Positions 16,638-25,945 of a stretch of 64,000 nt of DNA are shown here, in pieces. Each line of letters begins with the position of its first letter. The stretch's first letter is position 1. Origin of the DNA: Trinickia fusca (GTDB lineage Bacteria; Pseudomonadota; Gammaproteobacteria; Burkholderiales; Burkholderiaceae); NCBI RefSeq assembly GCF_003628145.1, contig NZ_RBZV01000003.1, positions 310,001 through 374,000 of the forward strand, read 5' to 3'. Below the pieces are notes generated by a model. That model searched no databases and was not told where the DNA came from. It worked only from the letters and a program-made list of their open reading frames with translations. Made by a program: the position numbers and the translations under genes.

Positions 16638-18257
16638 ATGTCGCTTGCCGTGGTGCGCTCGCGCGCGCCGGCTGCTGGCCGCGCGCCCGAAGTCACAGTC
16701 GAAGTCCACCTCGCCAACGGGCTGCCGTCGTTTTCGATCGTCGGACTGCCCGATCTCGAAGTCCGCGAAAGCCGCGAACGCGTGCGCGCCGCCCTCCAGA
16801 ACTGCGGTTTCGACTTTCCCGTCCGCCGCATCACCGTCAACCTCGCCCCCGCCGATCTGCCGAAGGAATCGGGGCGCTTCGATTTGCCCATTGCGCTCGG
16901 CATCCTCGCCGCGAGTGGACAGCTTCCGGCTGCCTCGCTCGGCGAGCGCGAATTTGCCGGCGAACTCTCGCTGACGGGTGCGCTGCGGCCCATGCGCGGC
17001 GCATTCGCGATGGCTTGCGGCATGGCCCGTGGCCGTTTGCGCGTGCCGGCCAGAGCGGCTGACTCGGCCGACGACACCGAGTTCAAGCGCGATGCGAGCG
17101 CCGAGGTGCGAGAGTCGACCACTGAACTCATGCGAACTCGCACACCGGAGTTGTATCTGCCGCTCGCAAGTGCCGGCGAAGCCGCACTCGTGCCGGGTGT
17201 GTGCGTCTATGGCGCCGCCGATCTGCCGTCCCTATGCGCGCACCTGGCCGGTACGCCCGAATGTCGGCTGCGGCCCATTACCGCACCGAGCCTCGAGCAG
17301 GTCGTCCCGGCCGAGCATCCCGACATGGCGGACGTCATCGGCCAGCGTGGCGCACGGCGAGCGCTCGAAGTGGCCGCCGCTGGCGGACATCACATGCTGA
17401 TGGTGGGCCCGCCCGGCGCAGGCAAGTCCATGTTGGCCGCGCGCCTGCCGGGCCTGCTGCCGCCGATGAGCGACGAAGATGCGCTGACTTCGGCGGCCCT
17501 GCTGTCGGCCAGCCGGGTCGGCTTTTCGCCCGGTCAGTGGCGGCGGCGCCCGTTTCGTGCGCCGCACCACTCGTCGAGCGCGGCCGCGCTCGTGGGAGGC
17601 CGCAATCCACCACAACCCGGCGAAATCACGCTTGCGCATCTGGGCGTGCTGTTTCTCGACGAACTGCCCGAATTCGACCGCCACGTGCTCGAAACCTTGC
17701 GCGAGCCGCTCGAGGCGGGCCGCATCACCATCTCGCGCGCGGCACTGCAAGCGGACTTCCCGGCCGCCTGCCAACTCGTGGCCGCGATGAACCCGTGCCC
17801 GTGCGGCTGGCGCGGCGATCCTGCCGGCCGCTGCCGCTGCACGCCCGAAGTCGCGGCGCGTTACCTGCGCAAGCTGTCGGGGCCGCTACTCGATCGCATC
17901 GATATCCAGATCGAGTTGCCGGCGCTCACGCCAGCGGAGCTATCGGCACGCGCGTCGGAGCCCGCCGAGCCCAGTGCGGCGATCGCGTTGCGCGTCGCGA
18001 GGGCACGCGAGCGCCAACTCGTGCGTCAGCGGAAGATGAATAGGGAACTGACCGGCCGCGAAATCGACGACATGTGTCCGCTAGGACCGGAAGCTGAGCT
18101 GCTGCTACGCGAAGCGAGCGACCGCTTCGGCTGGTCGGCGCGTGCTTACTACCGCGTGCTCAAGGTAGCCCGGACGATCGCCGACCTTGCCGGCCCCGAC
18201 GTGCCCGATGCCGCCCATGTGGCCGAAGCGATTCAGTACAGAAGGGTTTTTACGTAA
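16638..18257 (+). CDS. comM: YifB/ComM family magnesium-chelatase-like AAA ATPase
   Basis: AAA+ ATPase of 539 residues. The N-terminal ChlI-like domain includes FSIVGLPDLEVRESRERVRAAL. Walker A GPPGAGKSMLAARLPGLLPP lies at about 256-275, Walker B LGVLFLDELPEFDRHVLETL follows, and NPCPCGWRGDPAGRCRCTPE is the family's cysteine-rich insertion. Homologue ComM is a hexameric helicase that promotes branch migration during natural transformation. With comF at 0.5 kb it is the only competence-related gene here, and both are widely retained in non-competent bacteria. A GGAG box precedes the ATG. Confidence 0.92.
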   Translation: MSLAVVRSRAPAAGRAPEVTVEVHLANGLPSFSIVGLPDLEVRESRERVRAALQNCGFDFPVRRITVNLAPADLPKESGRFDLPIALGILAASGQLPAASLGEREFAGELSLTGALRPMRGAFAMACGMARGRLRVPARAADSADDTEFKRDASAEVRESTTELMRTRTPELYLPLASAGEAALVPGVCVYGAADLPSLCAHLAGTPECRLRPITAPSLEQVVPAEHPDMADVIGQRGARRALEVAAAGGHHMLMVGPPGAGKSMLAARLPGLLPPMSDEDALTSAALLSASRVGFSPGQWRRRPFRAPHHSSSAAALVGGRNPPQPGEITLAHLGVLFLDELPEFDRHVLETLREPLEAGRITISRAALQADFPAACQLVAAMNPCPCGWRGDPAGRCRCTPEVAARYLRKLSGPLLDRIDIQIELPALTPAELSARASEPAEPSAAIALRVARARERQLVRQRKMNRELTGREIDDMCPLGPEAELLLREASDRFGWSARAYYRVLKVARTIADLAGPDVPDAAHVAEAIQYRRVFT

Positions 18258-18268
18258 CCCTAAGACGA

Positions 18269-18330
18269 AAACACCTGTCAAGACTTGACTTATGCACACT
18301 GACGAGATCTATGCCATTGGACAGGTGTTT
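18269..18330. repeat. Inverted repeat AAACACCTGTC / GACAGGTGTTT with internal palindrome
   Basis: Perfect 11-bp arms (18269-18279 and 18320-18330) are separated by 40 bp. The left arm runs into a perfect odd palindrome GTCAAG-A-CTTGAC (18277-18289). This could be a cruciform or a dimeric-protein binding site. No T-tract follows. Confidence 0.7.
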
Positions 18331-18465
18331 AAAGGCACTGCCGTAGCATCGACTTTCAGCCCATTGATTTTTAACGATTTTTTCCCTTGCCAAGTTTCGC
18401 GGCAACGTAACGAAATGCCCGTCGCGCGGGCCTCTGGAGGAAACGACGGCCACTTTTCAACAAAG

Positions 18466-18488
18466 TTATCCACAGCAGCTGTGGATAG
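18466..18488. promoter_or_regulatory. Inverted pair of DnaA boxes
   Basis: TTATCCACA (18466-18474), a perfect match to the DnaA box TTATNCACA, faces CTATCCACA read on the other strand (18480-18488). Together they form a perfect 21-bp palindrome with 10-bp arms TATCCACAGC and GCTGTGGATA around one A. No dnaA, dnaN, gyrB, rpmH or parAB gene is nearby, so this is not evidently oriC. Confidence 0.75.
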
Positions 18489-18549
18489 ACTAAAAACCTA
18501 CAAGAAATCCGGGGATTAGCTCGATTTGTTGCGATGGAACCTTCAGTAC

Positions 18550-18573
18550 AAAACGGGGTCATAGGCCCGTTTT
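18550..18573. terminator. Bidirectional terminator between yifB and lipoprotein gene
   Basis: Arms AAAACGGG and CCCGTTTT (8 bp) enclose an 8-nt loop, with the A and T ends giving a short U-run in either direction. It lies between two convergent genes. Confidence 0.6.
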
Positions 18574-18591
18574 CAGCTGCTCCATCGCCCC

Positions 18592-19170
18592 TTAAAAAAG
18601 TTTGAAAGACTGAAAAAATTGGTCGACCTGCTCCTGGGCAGGCTGCTCTCCGGCAACGAGGGTCGCCTCGTAGACGTGATTGCCGCGCGCGACGATCCAG
18701 GCTCGCAGCGTCTTGTGCTCGTGGCCCGCACCGGCTGCCCCGCTGAGCTCCAGCGCCACACCCTCGACATTTCCGCCGGCAGCCAGCGGCACCTGCACGG
18801 CGCGTCCCTCGGCTGCCACGCCGAGATTGCGCGCGAGGCTCGTGCGCACGTAATCGGCCACCGTGCGGCGCAACTGCGCATCGTCGCCCGGCAGCACGAT
18901 CACGCCGACAGCGAATACCGCGCCTTGCGCGTGTGCCGCCTGCACCTTCATCGTCATCGGCCTGCCTGCGATGTCGACGGGCCGCTCGTCGACGGTCGGC
19001 TTGGCCGGCAGATCGATCGAGTAGCCATCGGCCGCATTGGTGACCGTGCGCCAGTTGTAAGCCGGCGAACAAGCAGCAAGCGCCGCCGCAAGCGAAACGA
19101 CACGCGCGAAGCGGCCGACCCCGCGCAGCGAGACCGGCGAGGAGCGTCGGCGAAAAGCGATTCCGAACAT
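18592..19170 (-). CDS. Predicted lipoprotein of unknown function
   Basis: Conserved-looking exported protein of 192 residues that I cannot place in a named family. From the ATG at 19170 there is an Arg-rich n-region, a hydrophobic h-region and a lipobox LAAC with the modified cysteine at about C34. The mature part begins SPAYNWRTVTNAADGYSIDLPAKP and ends QEQVDQFFQSFKLF, a layout seen in small periplasmic domains of unknown function. The frame is open 16 codons further upstream, but the lipobox position favours this start. The gene ends just after the bidirectional terminator region. Confidence 0.75.
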   Translation of the reverse strand: MFGIAFRRRSSPVSLRGVGRFARVVSLAAALAACSPAYNWRTVTNAADGYSIDLPAKPTVDERPVDIAGRPMTMKVQAAHAQGAVFAVGVIVLPGDDAQLRRTVADYVRTSLARNLGVAAEGRAVQVPLAAGGNVEGVALELSGAAGAGHEHKTLRAWIVARGNHVYEATLVAGEQPAQEQVDQFFQSFKLF

Positions 19171-19357
19171 AATGAGATAGTTGAACAAAATAGGGCCCGA
19201 AGCCGCGCCGATATACAACCTTGCTGCAGCCGGGCCGCGTGGCGGCTAATGCGCGATTATCCGTCAGCGAGCGCACGACGATCGCCTGCTTGCTTCGGCG
19301 ATTGACGGTAAAATGGCGGCGCCCTCTTTGCGCCAATGAGCCTGCGAGATCCGCCCC

Positions 19358-19885
19358 ATGAGCCAGACTTCTACCTCCCCCGCCCGCCGAGCGAGCCCGC
19401 TGCGTTATGTGGCGATCGCCGTCGCTGCGGTTGCCATCGCCGTCGCCGGCTACTTCACGTTCGGCAGCGCGCAGCATGTGCCCGATGCCACGTTCACGTT
19501 GCTGTCGGGGCAAAAGGTGTCGACCTCGGAGCTCAAGGGCAAAGTCTACCTCGTCAACTTCTGGGCGACGAGCTGCGAGACCTGCATGAAGGAAATGCCG
19601 CAGATGGTCGACACGTACAACCGCTTCAAGAGCCACGGGCTCGAGTTCGTCGCCGTCGCGATGAACTACGACGCGCCGATGTATGTGACCAACTACGCGC
19701 AAACGCGCCAGCTGCCGTTCAAGGTCGCGCTCGACGACGGCAGCGCCGCCAAGCAATTCGGCAACGTCCAGCTGACGCCGACGACAATCGTCGTCGACAA
19801 GAACGGCACCATCCTCAAGCGCTATGTCGGCGAGCCGCAGTTCGCCGAGCTCGACCAGCTGCTGCAAAAGGCGCTCGGCGCATAA
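19358..19885 (+). CDS. TlpA-family thiol:disulfide oxidoreductase
   Basis: Membrane-anchored thioredoxin-like protein of 175 residues. One N-terminal transmembrane helix (about 13-33) is followed by a TlpA/ResA-type domain with redox motif CETC in VNFWATSCETCMKEMP and the cis-proline segment LTPTTIVVDKNG. It should act in the periplasm, as a reductant in cytochrome c or other cysteine maturation; its partner is unknown. A TAAAAT box at 19309-19314 may be its -10. It converges on dctD. Confidence 0.9.
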   Translation: MSQTSTSPARRASPLRYVAIAVAAVAIAVAGYFTFGSAQHVPDATFTLLSGQKVSTSELKGKVYLVNFWATSCETCMKEMPQMVDTYNRFKSHGLEFVAVAMNYDAPMYVTNYAQTRQLPFKVALDDGSAAKQFGNVQLTPTTIVVDKNGTILKRYVGEPQFAELDQLLQKALGA

Positions 19886-19900
19886 CGCCGGCTCCGCGCA

Positions 19901-21292
19901 CTACCCCACTTCTTTACCGGCCTCGCCACGTTCGGCGAGGCCGTATCGTTTGATCTTCTCGTAAAGCGTCGCCTTGCCGATCTGGAGCCGGTCAGCCGCC
20001 GTCGCCACTGCCCCACCAGCCGCCTCTAGCGCCTGCGCGATCGCCGCCCGCTCGAATTGCTCGACGCGCTCTTTCAGCGACCGCGCCCCGGCCTCGCCCG
20101 CGGTCGCATTGGCGCCGGCCGCGCCGCCGGCATCGGCAATGCCGAGCACGAAACGGTCGGCCGCGTTGCGCAGCTCGCGCACGTTGCCAGGCCAGTCGCG
20201 CTCCATCAGCGCTACGCGCTGACGCTCGGTCGGCATCGGCGCGGGCCGGCCGTAGCGCACGGCCGCATCGAGGACGAAGTGCTCGAACAGCGGCACGATG
20301 TCCTCGCGGCGTTCGGCAAGCGGCGGCAACGCAATCGTCACGACATTGAGCCGGTAGAGCAGGTCGCGCCGGAACGTGCCCGCCGCCACATGCTCGGACA
20401 TATCGCCCTTCGCGGCGGCGACCAGGCGGCAGTCGACGTGAATCGGCTGGTTCGAACCGAGCCGCTCGAGCACACCGTCCTGCAGCACCCGCAGCAGCTT
20501 GACCTGCAACGCAGGCGGCATGCTTTCGATCTCGTCGAGAAACAGCGTGCCGCCCGATGCATGCTCGAGCTTGCCGATGCGACGTTTCGCCGCGCCCGTA
20601 AACGCGCCGGGCTCGTAGCCGAACATCTCGGACTCGAACATCGACTCGGGCAGCGCACCGCAATTGACGGCGACGAACGGCTTCGCGCGACGCGGCGACA
20701 ACTCGTGCAGGCTGCGCGCGATGAGCTCCTTGCCGGCGCCCGTGTCGCCGTTGATGAGCACCGGCGCGTCGGTCGGCGCGACGTTCACGATGAGACGCCG
20801 TACCTCATCCATCGCCATGCTGCGGCCGATGATGCCGGGCACGAGTGCATCGCGTTGCGCGAGTTCTCGCCGCAGCGCGACGTTCTCGCGCTCGAGGCGC
20901 CGCCGTTCGAGCGCGCGGCGCACCGTTTCGATCAGCCGCTCGGCCGCGAACGGTTTTTCGACGAAGTCGTAAGCGCCGTCGCGCATCGCCTGGACGGCCA
21001 TCGAAATATCGCCGTGCCCGGTCACGAGAATCACGGGCGTCTCGGGGGCCCGCTCGCGACACTCGGCCAGCAAATCGAGACCGCTCGCGCCGGGCAGCCG
21101 GATGTCGCTGACGATGACGCCGGCAAAGGCGTCGCCGCCCGCGCCCTCGCCCACCAGCACCGCGCGCGCCGCTTCGACCGAAGCGTAGCCGGCCACATGA
21201 AAGCCCGCGAGCTGCAGACTCTGCACGCTAGCACGTCGCACGAGCTCGTCGTCTTCGATGAAAATCACTTCCGCGTTGTCTGTCTCTGCCAT
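19901..21292 (-). CDS. dctD: DctD-like sigma-54-dependent response regulator
   Basis: NtrC-family activator of 463 residues from the ATG at 21292 (an ATG at 21310 is also possible). It has an N-terminal receiver domain with the phospho-acceptor in [10 protein letters not shown], and an AAA+ domain with Walker A GDTGAGKE and the sigma-54-contacting GAFTGA motif in [14 protein letters not shown]. The C-terminal Fis-type helix-turn-helix is [23 protein letters not shown]. It follows dctB and dctA on the same strand, so it should respond to C4-dicarboxylates and activate the sigma-54 promoter upstream of dctA. Confidence 0.93.
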   Translation of the reverse strand: MAETDNAEVIFIEDDELVRRASVQSLQLAGFHVAGYASVEAARAVLVGEGAGGDAFAGVIVSDIRLPGASGLDLLAECRERAPETPVILVTGHGDISMAVQAMRDGAYDFVEKPFAAERLIETVRRALERRRLERENVALRRELAQRDALVPGIIGRSMAMDEVRRLIVNVAPTDAPVLINGDTGAGKELIARSLHELSPRRAKPFVAVNCGALPESMFESEMFGYEPGAFTGAAKRRIGKLEHASGGTLFLDEIESMPPALQVKLLRVLQDGVLERLGSNQPIHVDCRLVAAAKGDMSEHVAAGTFRRDLLYRLNVVTIALPPLAERREDIVPLFEHFVLDAAVRYGRPAPMPTERQRVALMERDWPGNVRELRNAADRFVLGIADAGGAAGANATAGEAGARSLKERVEQFERAAIAQALEAAGGAVATAADRLQIGKATLYEKIKRYGLAERGEAGKEVG

Positions 21293-21349
21293 CGTTGCAG
21301 TCGCCGTCATGGCGCGTCGTCAAGTCGAGTATGGATGGGCACGCGGGAC

Positions 21350-23236
21350 CTAGGCCGACGGCGTGCCGAGCTGCATCGCCGGTACACGCACGCGCCGCAG
21401 CGTCAGCACGAACGCCGCGCCGCCTTGCGGGCCATTGCGCGCGCTCAGGGAGCCACCGCAATCGCGCGTGATCGAAGACGCGATCGCGAGGCCAAGGCCG
21501 AGCCCCTGCCCCATCTCCTTCGTCGTGAAGAACGGCTCGAAAAGCCGCGGCAACGCCTCGGCGGAGATGCCGAGACCGTTGTCGTGCACGGTCACGACGA
21601 GCGAAGCATCGGCCACCTCCACATCGATCGCGATGCGCGGCTCGGGCACCATCGCGACTGCATCGAGCGCGTTGCCGATCAGGTTGATGAGGACCTGCTC
21701 GAGGCGCAAGTCATCGCAATAGACCGTCAGCCCGGGAAGATCGGCGCTCAGATCGAGTGGCACGCGAACCGCGCCAACGCCGGCGTCGGCATCGAGTAGC
21801 GACACCTCGACCGCGACCGTTTGCAGGCGCTTTTGGAGCACGTTCAGCACGTTGCGCAACGCGCGCGGTACACCCGCACGCGCGTTGCGCGGCTGAGCGC
21901 GGCCGACGAACAGCTTGAGCTGATTCGTGATCTTGCCCATGCGCTCGGTCAATGCCGCAATCGCTTCGAGATTCTCGCGGGCAGAGGATTGATCACCGCG
22001 CTCGAGCAACACGCGCGTATTGTCCGAAAACGCGCGCAGGGCCGCCAGCGGCTGATTGAGCTCGTGCGTGATGCCCGCGGCCATCTGCCCCAACGCCGCG
22101 AGCTTGCTCGTCTGAACGAGCTCGTCATGCGCCGCGCGCAACTCGCTCTCGGCACGCGTGCGCTCGCTCACTTCGGTCTGCAGCCGCGCATTGGCCTCGG
22201 ACAAGTCGGCCGTGCGCTCTTCGACGCGCAGATTGAGCTCCGCATAAGCGCGCTGCAGCAGCTCCCGTCCTCTGATCATTTCACGTAACCGTGCGCGTCG
22301 CGTGCGCCAGTAGAACACCAGCAGGCAGACGGAGACAAAGCCGAAACCAACCGCAGCCGTGGCATTACGCGCGTCTTCGAACACGGACGTGATCGGCGCC
22401 ATCGTGATCTGCTGCCAGGCCGGCACGCTGAGCGAACGCCGCATCGCCAGGTAATACGGCCCGAGCCGGCCGTCGCCAAGACGCACGATCTGCGCATCGG
22501 CGCCCAGCGAGCGCAAGGTCGTCATCGGCAGCAGCGTAATCGGCTGGCGTGCGTACTGCCATGTCTCGTCGATCGAGGTCGCCACCGCTTGCGACAGCGG
22601 TCGCACTGTCCGGTACTTCCACTGCGGCACCGACGAGAGAAACACCACGCCATGCTCGTCCGCCACGAGTAGCGGCTCGCTCGCATCGATGCCAGGAAAC
22701 CACTCGAGATTGAGCTTCACGACAGCGGCGCCGATGATCTTGCCGTCGCGATAAACGGGCTCGGAGATGAAATAGCCGGGCACGTGGGACACGGTACCGA
22801 TGCCGAAGAAGCGTCCGACCTCGCCTTTCATCGCGTCCATGAAATACGGACGGAAGCGATAGGCCGAGCCGACGAAGCTGTCGCCACGATCCCAGTTGCT
22901 GGCAGCGATGCAGAGCCCGTCCGCGCGAATCACATACGTGACGGTCGCGTGCGTGTGGCGGTTCGCATCTTCGAGATAGCGGTTCGCGCGCGCGAGCGAC
23001 TCGGGCGCCGGGTGCTCGAGCGCATCGGTGACGAACGGGTGCGTGGCCAGCAGATAGGACAGCGACTCGTAGCGATCGAGCGTGCTCTTGAGCGCGCTCG
23101 CGGTGCGATCGGCACGCACGGCGGCTTGCTGGCGCAGCGTGCCGATGCCGTGCTGCCAGGCGATGCGCCAGGTCAGCGCGCAAGCCGCCGCGAGCGTGGC
23201 GGCGAGCGCGAGGACGACGATGAGGCGGCGCGTCAC
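21350..23236 (-). CDS. dctB: DctB-like C4-dicarboxylate sensor histidine kinase
   Basis: Membrane histidine kinase. Two transmembrane helices flank a large periplasmic sensor domain of the Cache/PDC type, followed by a coiled coil (VEERTADLSEANARLQTEV). The phospho-acceptor histidine lies in GITHELNQPLAALRAF and the ATP-binding domain includes NLIGNALDAV and a Gly-rich GQGLGLGLAIA box. I chose a GTG at 23236 because it leaves room for a gap after dctA and starts right before the first helix. The frame is open to 23314, so the true start is uncertain. The partner is DctD, 40-60 bp downstream. Confidence 0.9.
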   Translation of the reverse strand: MTRRLIVVLALAATLAAACALTWRIAWQHGIGTLRQQAAVRADRTASALKSTLDRYESLSYLLATHPFVTDALEHPAPESLARANRYLEDANRHTHATVTYVIRADGLCIAASNWDRGDSFVGSAYRFRPYFMDAMKGEVGRFFGIGTVSHVPGYFISEPVYRDGKIIGAAVVKLNLEWFPGIDASEPLLVADEHGVVFLSSVPQWKYRTVRPLSQAVATSIDETWQYARQPITLLPMTTLRSLGADAQIVRLGDGRLGPYYLAMRRSLSVPAWQQITMAPITSVFEDARNATAAVGFGFVSVCLLVFYWRTRRARLREMIRGRELLQRAYAELNLRVEERTADLSEANARLQTEVSERTRAESELRAAHDELVQTSKLAALGQMAAGITHELNQPLAALRAFSDNTRVLLERGDQSSARENLEAIAALTERMGKITNQLKLFVGRAQPRNARAGVPRALRNVLNVLQKRLQTVAVEVSLLDADAGVGAVRVPLDLSADLPGLTVYCDDLRLEQVLINLIGNALDAVAMVPEPRIAIDVEVADASLVVTVHDNGLGISAEALPRLFEPFFTTKEMGQGLGLGLAIASSITRDCGGSLSARNGPQGGAAFVLTLRRVRVPAMQLGTPSA

Positions 23237-23310
23237 AGTGGCGGATTCCGGGCGATGACAGGCGGCTATTGTGGCATAGCCCGCGCCCGTCTCCGCCGGG
23301 CCGAGTGGGC

Positions 23311-24600
23311 TCAAACGCCGGCCGTCTCGGTGACCTTCACGTTACGGCCGAGCATGCTGGCCAGCTTGGTGCGATCGAGTTCCTTTTCCCAGGCGGAGAC
23401 GACCACCGTCGCCACGCCGTTGCCGACGATGTTCGTCAGCGCGCGGCATTCGCTCATGAAGCGGTCGATACCGAGGATCAGCACCATGCCCGAAAGGGGA
23501 ATGGTCGGCACGACGGCCAACGTGGCCGCCAGCGTGATGAAGCCCGCGCCCGTCACGCCGCTCGCGCCCTTGGACGTGAGCATCGCCACCGCGATCAGCG
23601 TCAGTTGCTGCGTCAGCGTGAGGTCGGTGTTGGTCGCTTGCGCAATGAACAGCACGGCCATCGTCATGTAGATGTTCGTGCCGTCGAGATTGAACGAGTA
23701 GCCGGTCGGCACGACGAGCCCCACGACCGAGCGCGAGCAGCCGAGCTTCTCGAGCTTGGCCATCAGCTGCGGCAGCGCGGCTTCGGACGAGCTCGTGCCG
23801 AGCACGATCAGCATCTCTTCCTTGATGTAGGCGACGAAACGCACGATGCTGAAGCCCACCGCGCGCGCGACCGTGCCGAGCACGACGAGCACGAACACGA
23901 TCGAGGTCAGATAGAACGTGCCGATCAGCTTCATCAAAGGCAACAGCGAACTCACGCCGTACTTGCCGATCGTGAAGGCCATCGCGCCGAACGCGCCGAT
24001 CGGTGCCAGCTTCGTGACGATGCGCACGATGCCGAACAGCACGTGCGAGATGCTTTCGACGAAATCCGTGACGGGCTTGCCGCGCTCGCCGATCGTCGCG
24101 AGCACGCTGCCGAACAGCAACGCGACCAGCAGGATCTGCAAAATCTCACCCTGGCCGAACGCATCGACGATCGTGTTCGGGATGATATGCATCAGGAAAT
24201 CGACGGTGCTCTGGCCGTGCGCCTTCGCGGCATAGGCCGCGACGGACTTGCCGTCGAGCGTCGCTACGTCGACGTTGAAACCTGCACCAGGCTTGAGTAC
24301 GTGCGTGGCGATGAGGCCGAGCACGAGCGCGAACGTCGATACCACCTCGAAGTACAGCAGCGCCTTGCCACCGACGCGGCCCACCTTCTTCATGTCCTGC
24401 ATGCCGGCGATGCCGGAGACGACGGTACAGAAGATGATCGGTCCGATCACCATCTTCACGAGCTTGATGAACGCGTCGCCGAGTGGCTTCATGTCGATGG
24501 CGAGCGCGCTTGCGTAGTGGCCGAGCACGACGCCGGCGACGATCGCCGCGATCACCTGCACGTAGAGAATTCGGTAGAAGGGTTTCTTCGGGGGGCGCAT
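23311..24600 (-). CDS. dctA: C4-dicarboxylate transporter DctA
   Basis: Sodium/proton-dicarboxylate symporter (DAACS family) of 429 residues, importing succinate, fumarate and malate. Multiple transmembrane segments and the family signatures [13 protein letters not shown] (serine-rich re-entrant loop) and [18 protein letters not shown] are present. The ATG at 24600 has a perfectly placed AAGGAGA box. It is the first gene of the dctA-dctB-dctD set and is preceded by a sigma-54 promoter, so expression is expected to require phosphorylated DctD. Confidence 0.97.
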   Translation of the reverse strand: MRPPKKPFYRILYVQVIAAIVAGVVLGHYASALAIDMKPLGDAFIKLVKMVIGPIIFCTVVSGIAGMQDMKKVGRVGGKALLYFEVVSTFALVLGLIATHVLKPGAGFNVDVATLDGKSVAAYAAKAHGQSTVDFLMHIIPNTIVDAFGQGEILQILLVALLFGSVLATIGERGKPVTDFVESISHVLFGIVRIVTKLAPIGAFGAMAFTIGKYGVSSLLPLMKLIGTFYLTSIVFVLVVLGTVARAVGFSIVRFVAYIKEEMLIVLGTSSSEAALPQLMAKLEKLGCSRSVVGLVVPTGYSFNLDGTNIYMTMAVLFIAQATNTDLTLTQQLTLIAVAMLTSKGASGVTGAGFITLAATLAVVPTIPLSGMVLILGIDRFMSECRALTNIVGNGVATVVVSAWEKELDRTKLASMLGRNVKVTETAGV

Positions 24601-24662
24601 CGGGTGTCTCCTTGCTTTGATAGGTCGAGCGAGCTGGCCATCGCGGCCGCAGGCCCATCGCT

Positions 24663-24678
24663 TGCAAGGTCGATGCCA
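24663..24678 (-). promoter_or_regulatory. Sigma-54 promoter of dctA
   Basis: The minus strand reads TGGCA at -24 and TTGCA at -12 with the invariant GG and GC exactly 12 bp apart. The predicted transcript start leaves a leader of about 50 nt before the dctA ATG. Confidence 0.85.
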
Positions 24679-24703
24679 ACGCAACGAAACTTCTTTTGCG
24701 TTG
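24677..24703. promoter_or_regulatory. Inverted repeat abutting the dctA -24 box
   Basis: Perfect 8-bp arms CAACGCAA (24677-24684) and TTGCGTTG (24696-24703) with an 11-bp spacer. The left arm overlaps the -24 box by two bases. It is a candidate activator or repressor site; DctD sites are usually farther upstream, so its owner is uncertain. Confidence 0.55.
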
Positions 24704-24958
24704 ATTCTTAAAGAAAAATTTCGGATAACGAACGATGCGATTCCAGGCTCCCGGAATCTGGCCAGCAGATGCGTCCGAGGATCCGGAACACGGCACGGAT
24801 CCGATCAGCATGCCTGAGGACTCGAGCGCCATAGAAACGACTTGGGCGGCGCAACCGGATGTCCGGCTGGGCCGCCCAATGGCTTGGCTTCAGCGACGAG
24901 GCACTGGCGCTAAACGGTCGGACTGCGGATCGAGCAGCGGCGGCAAACGCCGCCCGCC

Positions 24959-25945
24959 TCAGACGACGCCCGCGCCGTGCGCCTGCAAGTCGGCGTGATA
25001 GCTCGAACGCACCATCGCGCCGACCGCCGCATGCGTGAAGCCCATCTTGTAGGCTTCCTCTTCGTACATCTTGAACGTGTCGGGGTGGACGTAGGCACGC
25101 ACCGGCAGGTGGTGATCGGACGGCTGCAGATACTGGCCGATCGTCAGCATGTCGACGTCATGCGCACGCAGATCGCGCATGACCTGCAGGATTTCCTCTT
25201 CCGTCTCGCCCAGGCCCACCATCAGGCCCGACTTCGTCGCCACGTCCGGGTGCAGCGCCTTGAAATCCTTCAACAGCTTCAGCGAATGCGCGTAGTCGGA
25301 GCCGGGGCGCGCTTCCTTGTACAGGCGCGGCACCGTCTCGAGATTGTGGTTCATCACGTCGGGCGGCGCGGCGTTCAGGATCGACAGCGCGCGATCGAGA
25401 CGACCGCGGAAGTCCGGCGTGAGGATTTCGATGCGAGTCTCGGGCGAGAGCTCGCGCACGTTGCGGATGCACTCGACGAAGTGATTCGCGCCGCCGTCGC
25501 GCAGGTCGTCGCGATCGACACTCGTGATCACGACGTACTTGAGCTTGAGCGCGGCAATCGTCCGGGCGAGGTTCAGCGGCTCGTCGACATCGAGCGGATC
25601 GGGGCGGCCGTGGCCCACGTCGCAGAACGGACAGCGCCGCGTGCACTTGTCGCCCATGATCATGAACGTCGCCGTGCCCTTGCCGAAACATTCGCCGATG
25701 TTGGGGCAGCTCGCCTCTTCGCACACCGTGTGCAGGTTGTGCTCGCGCAGGATCTGCTTGATCTCGGAGAAACGCGAACTGCCCGTGGCCGCCTTCACGC
25801 GAATCCACTCGGGCTTCTTGAGCTTCTCGATCGGCACGATCTTGATCGGAATACGCGCCGTCTTGGCTTGCGCCTTTTGCTTGGCGGTGGCGTCGTAAGC
25901 CGGCGCGGTGGAGGCGTCGTTCGGTTGGGCGGTAACGTCAGTCAT
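24959..25945 (-). CDS. lipA: Lipoyl synthase
   Basis: Radical-SAM enzyme of 328 residues inserting two sulfurs into protein-bound octanoyl groups. The auxiliary cluster ligands are in [16 protein letters not shown], and the radical-SAM CxxxCxxC is in [16 protein letters not shown]. The N-terminus is a poorly conserved, Ala/Lys-rich extension. Its ATG overlaps the lipB stop (ATGA), so the two are translationally coupled. Lipoylated E2 subunits and GcvH are the targets. Confidence 0.98.
   Translation of the reverse strand: MTDVTAQPNDASTAPAYDATAKQKAQAKTARIPIKIVPIEKLKKPEWIRVKAATGSSRFSEIKQILREHNLHTVCEEASCPNIGECFGKGTATFMIMGDKCTRRCPFCDVGHGRPDPLDVDEPLNLARTIAALKLKYVVITSVDRDDLRDGGANHFVECIRNVRELSPETRIEILTPDFRGRLDRALSILNAAPPDVMNHNLETVPRLYKEARPGSDYAHSLKLLKDFKALHPDVATKSGLMVGLGETEEEILQVMRDLRAHDVDMLTIGQYLQPSDHHLPVRAYVHPDTFKMYEEEAYKMGFTHAAVGAMVRSSYHADLQAHGAGVV

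Larger units (their letters stand above)
18258..18591. other. 334-bp intergenic region with palindromes and DnaA boxes
   Basis: Lies between convergent yifB and the lipoprotein gene and is notably AT-richer than its surroundings. It holds an 11-bp inverted repeat (18269-18279 and 18320-18330), a perfect 13-bp palindrome inside its loop (18277-18289), a DnaA-box palindrome, and a bidirectional terminator. The reading frames in it resemble no protein. Confidence 0.75.
24601..24958. other. 358-bp gap between lipA and dctA
   Basis: No gene is supported. The dctA-proximal third contains the sigma-54 promoter and an inverted repeat. The lipA-proximal part holds two hairpins without T-tracts: 24939-24954 (GGCGGC and GCCGCC, 4-nt loop) and a long one with TTGGGCGGC and GCCGCCCAA outer arms near 24842-24879, candidate lipA termination structures. 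Confidence 0.65.

Noticed and set aside
18466-18488. DnaA-box palindrome as a chromosomal origin
   Set aside because: Only two boxes, no dnaA, dnaN, gyrB, parAB or other origin genes, and no long AT-rich unwinding region. Reported as a binding-site candidate instead.
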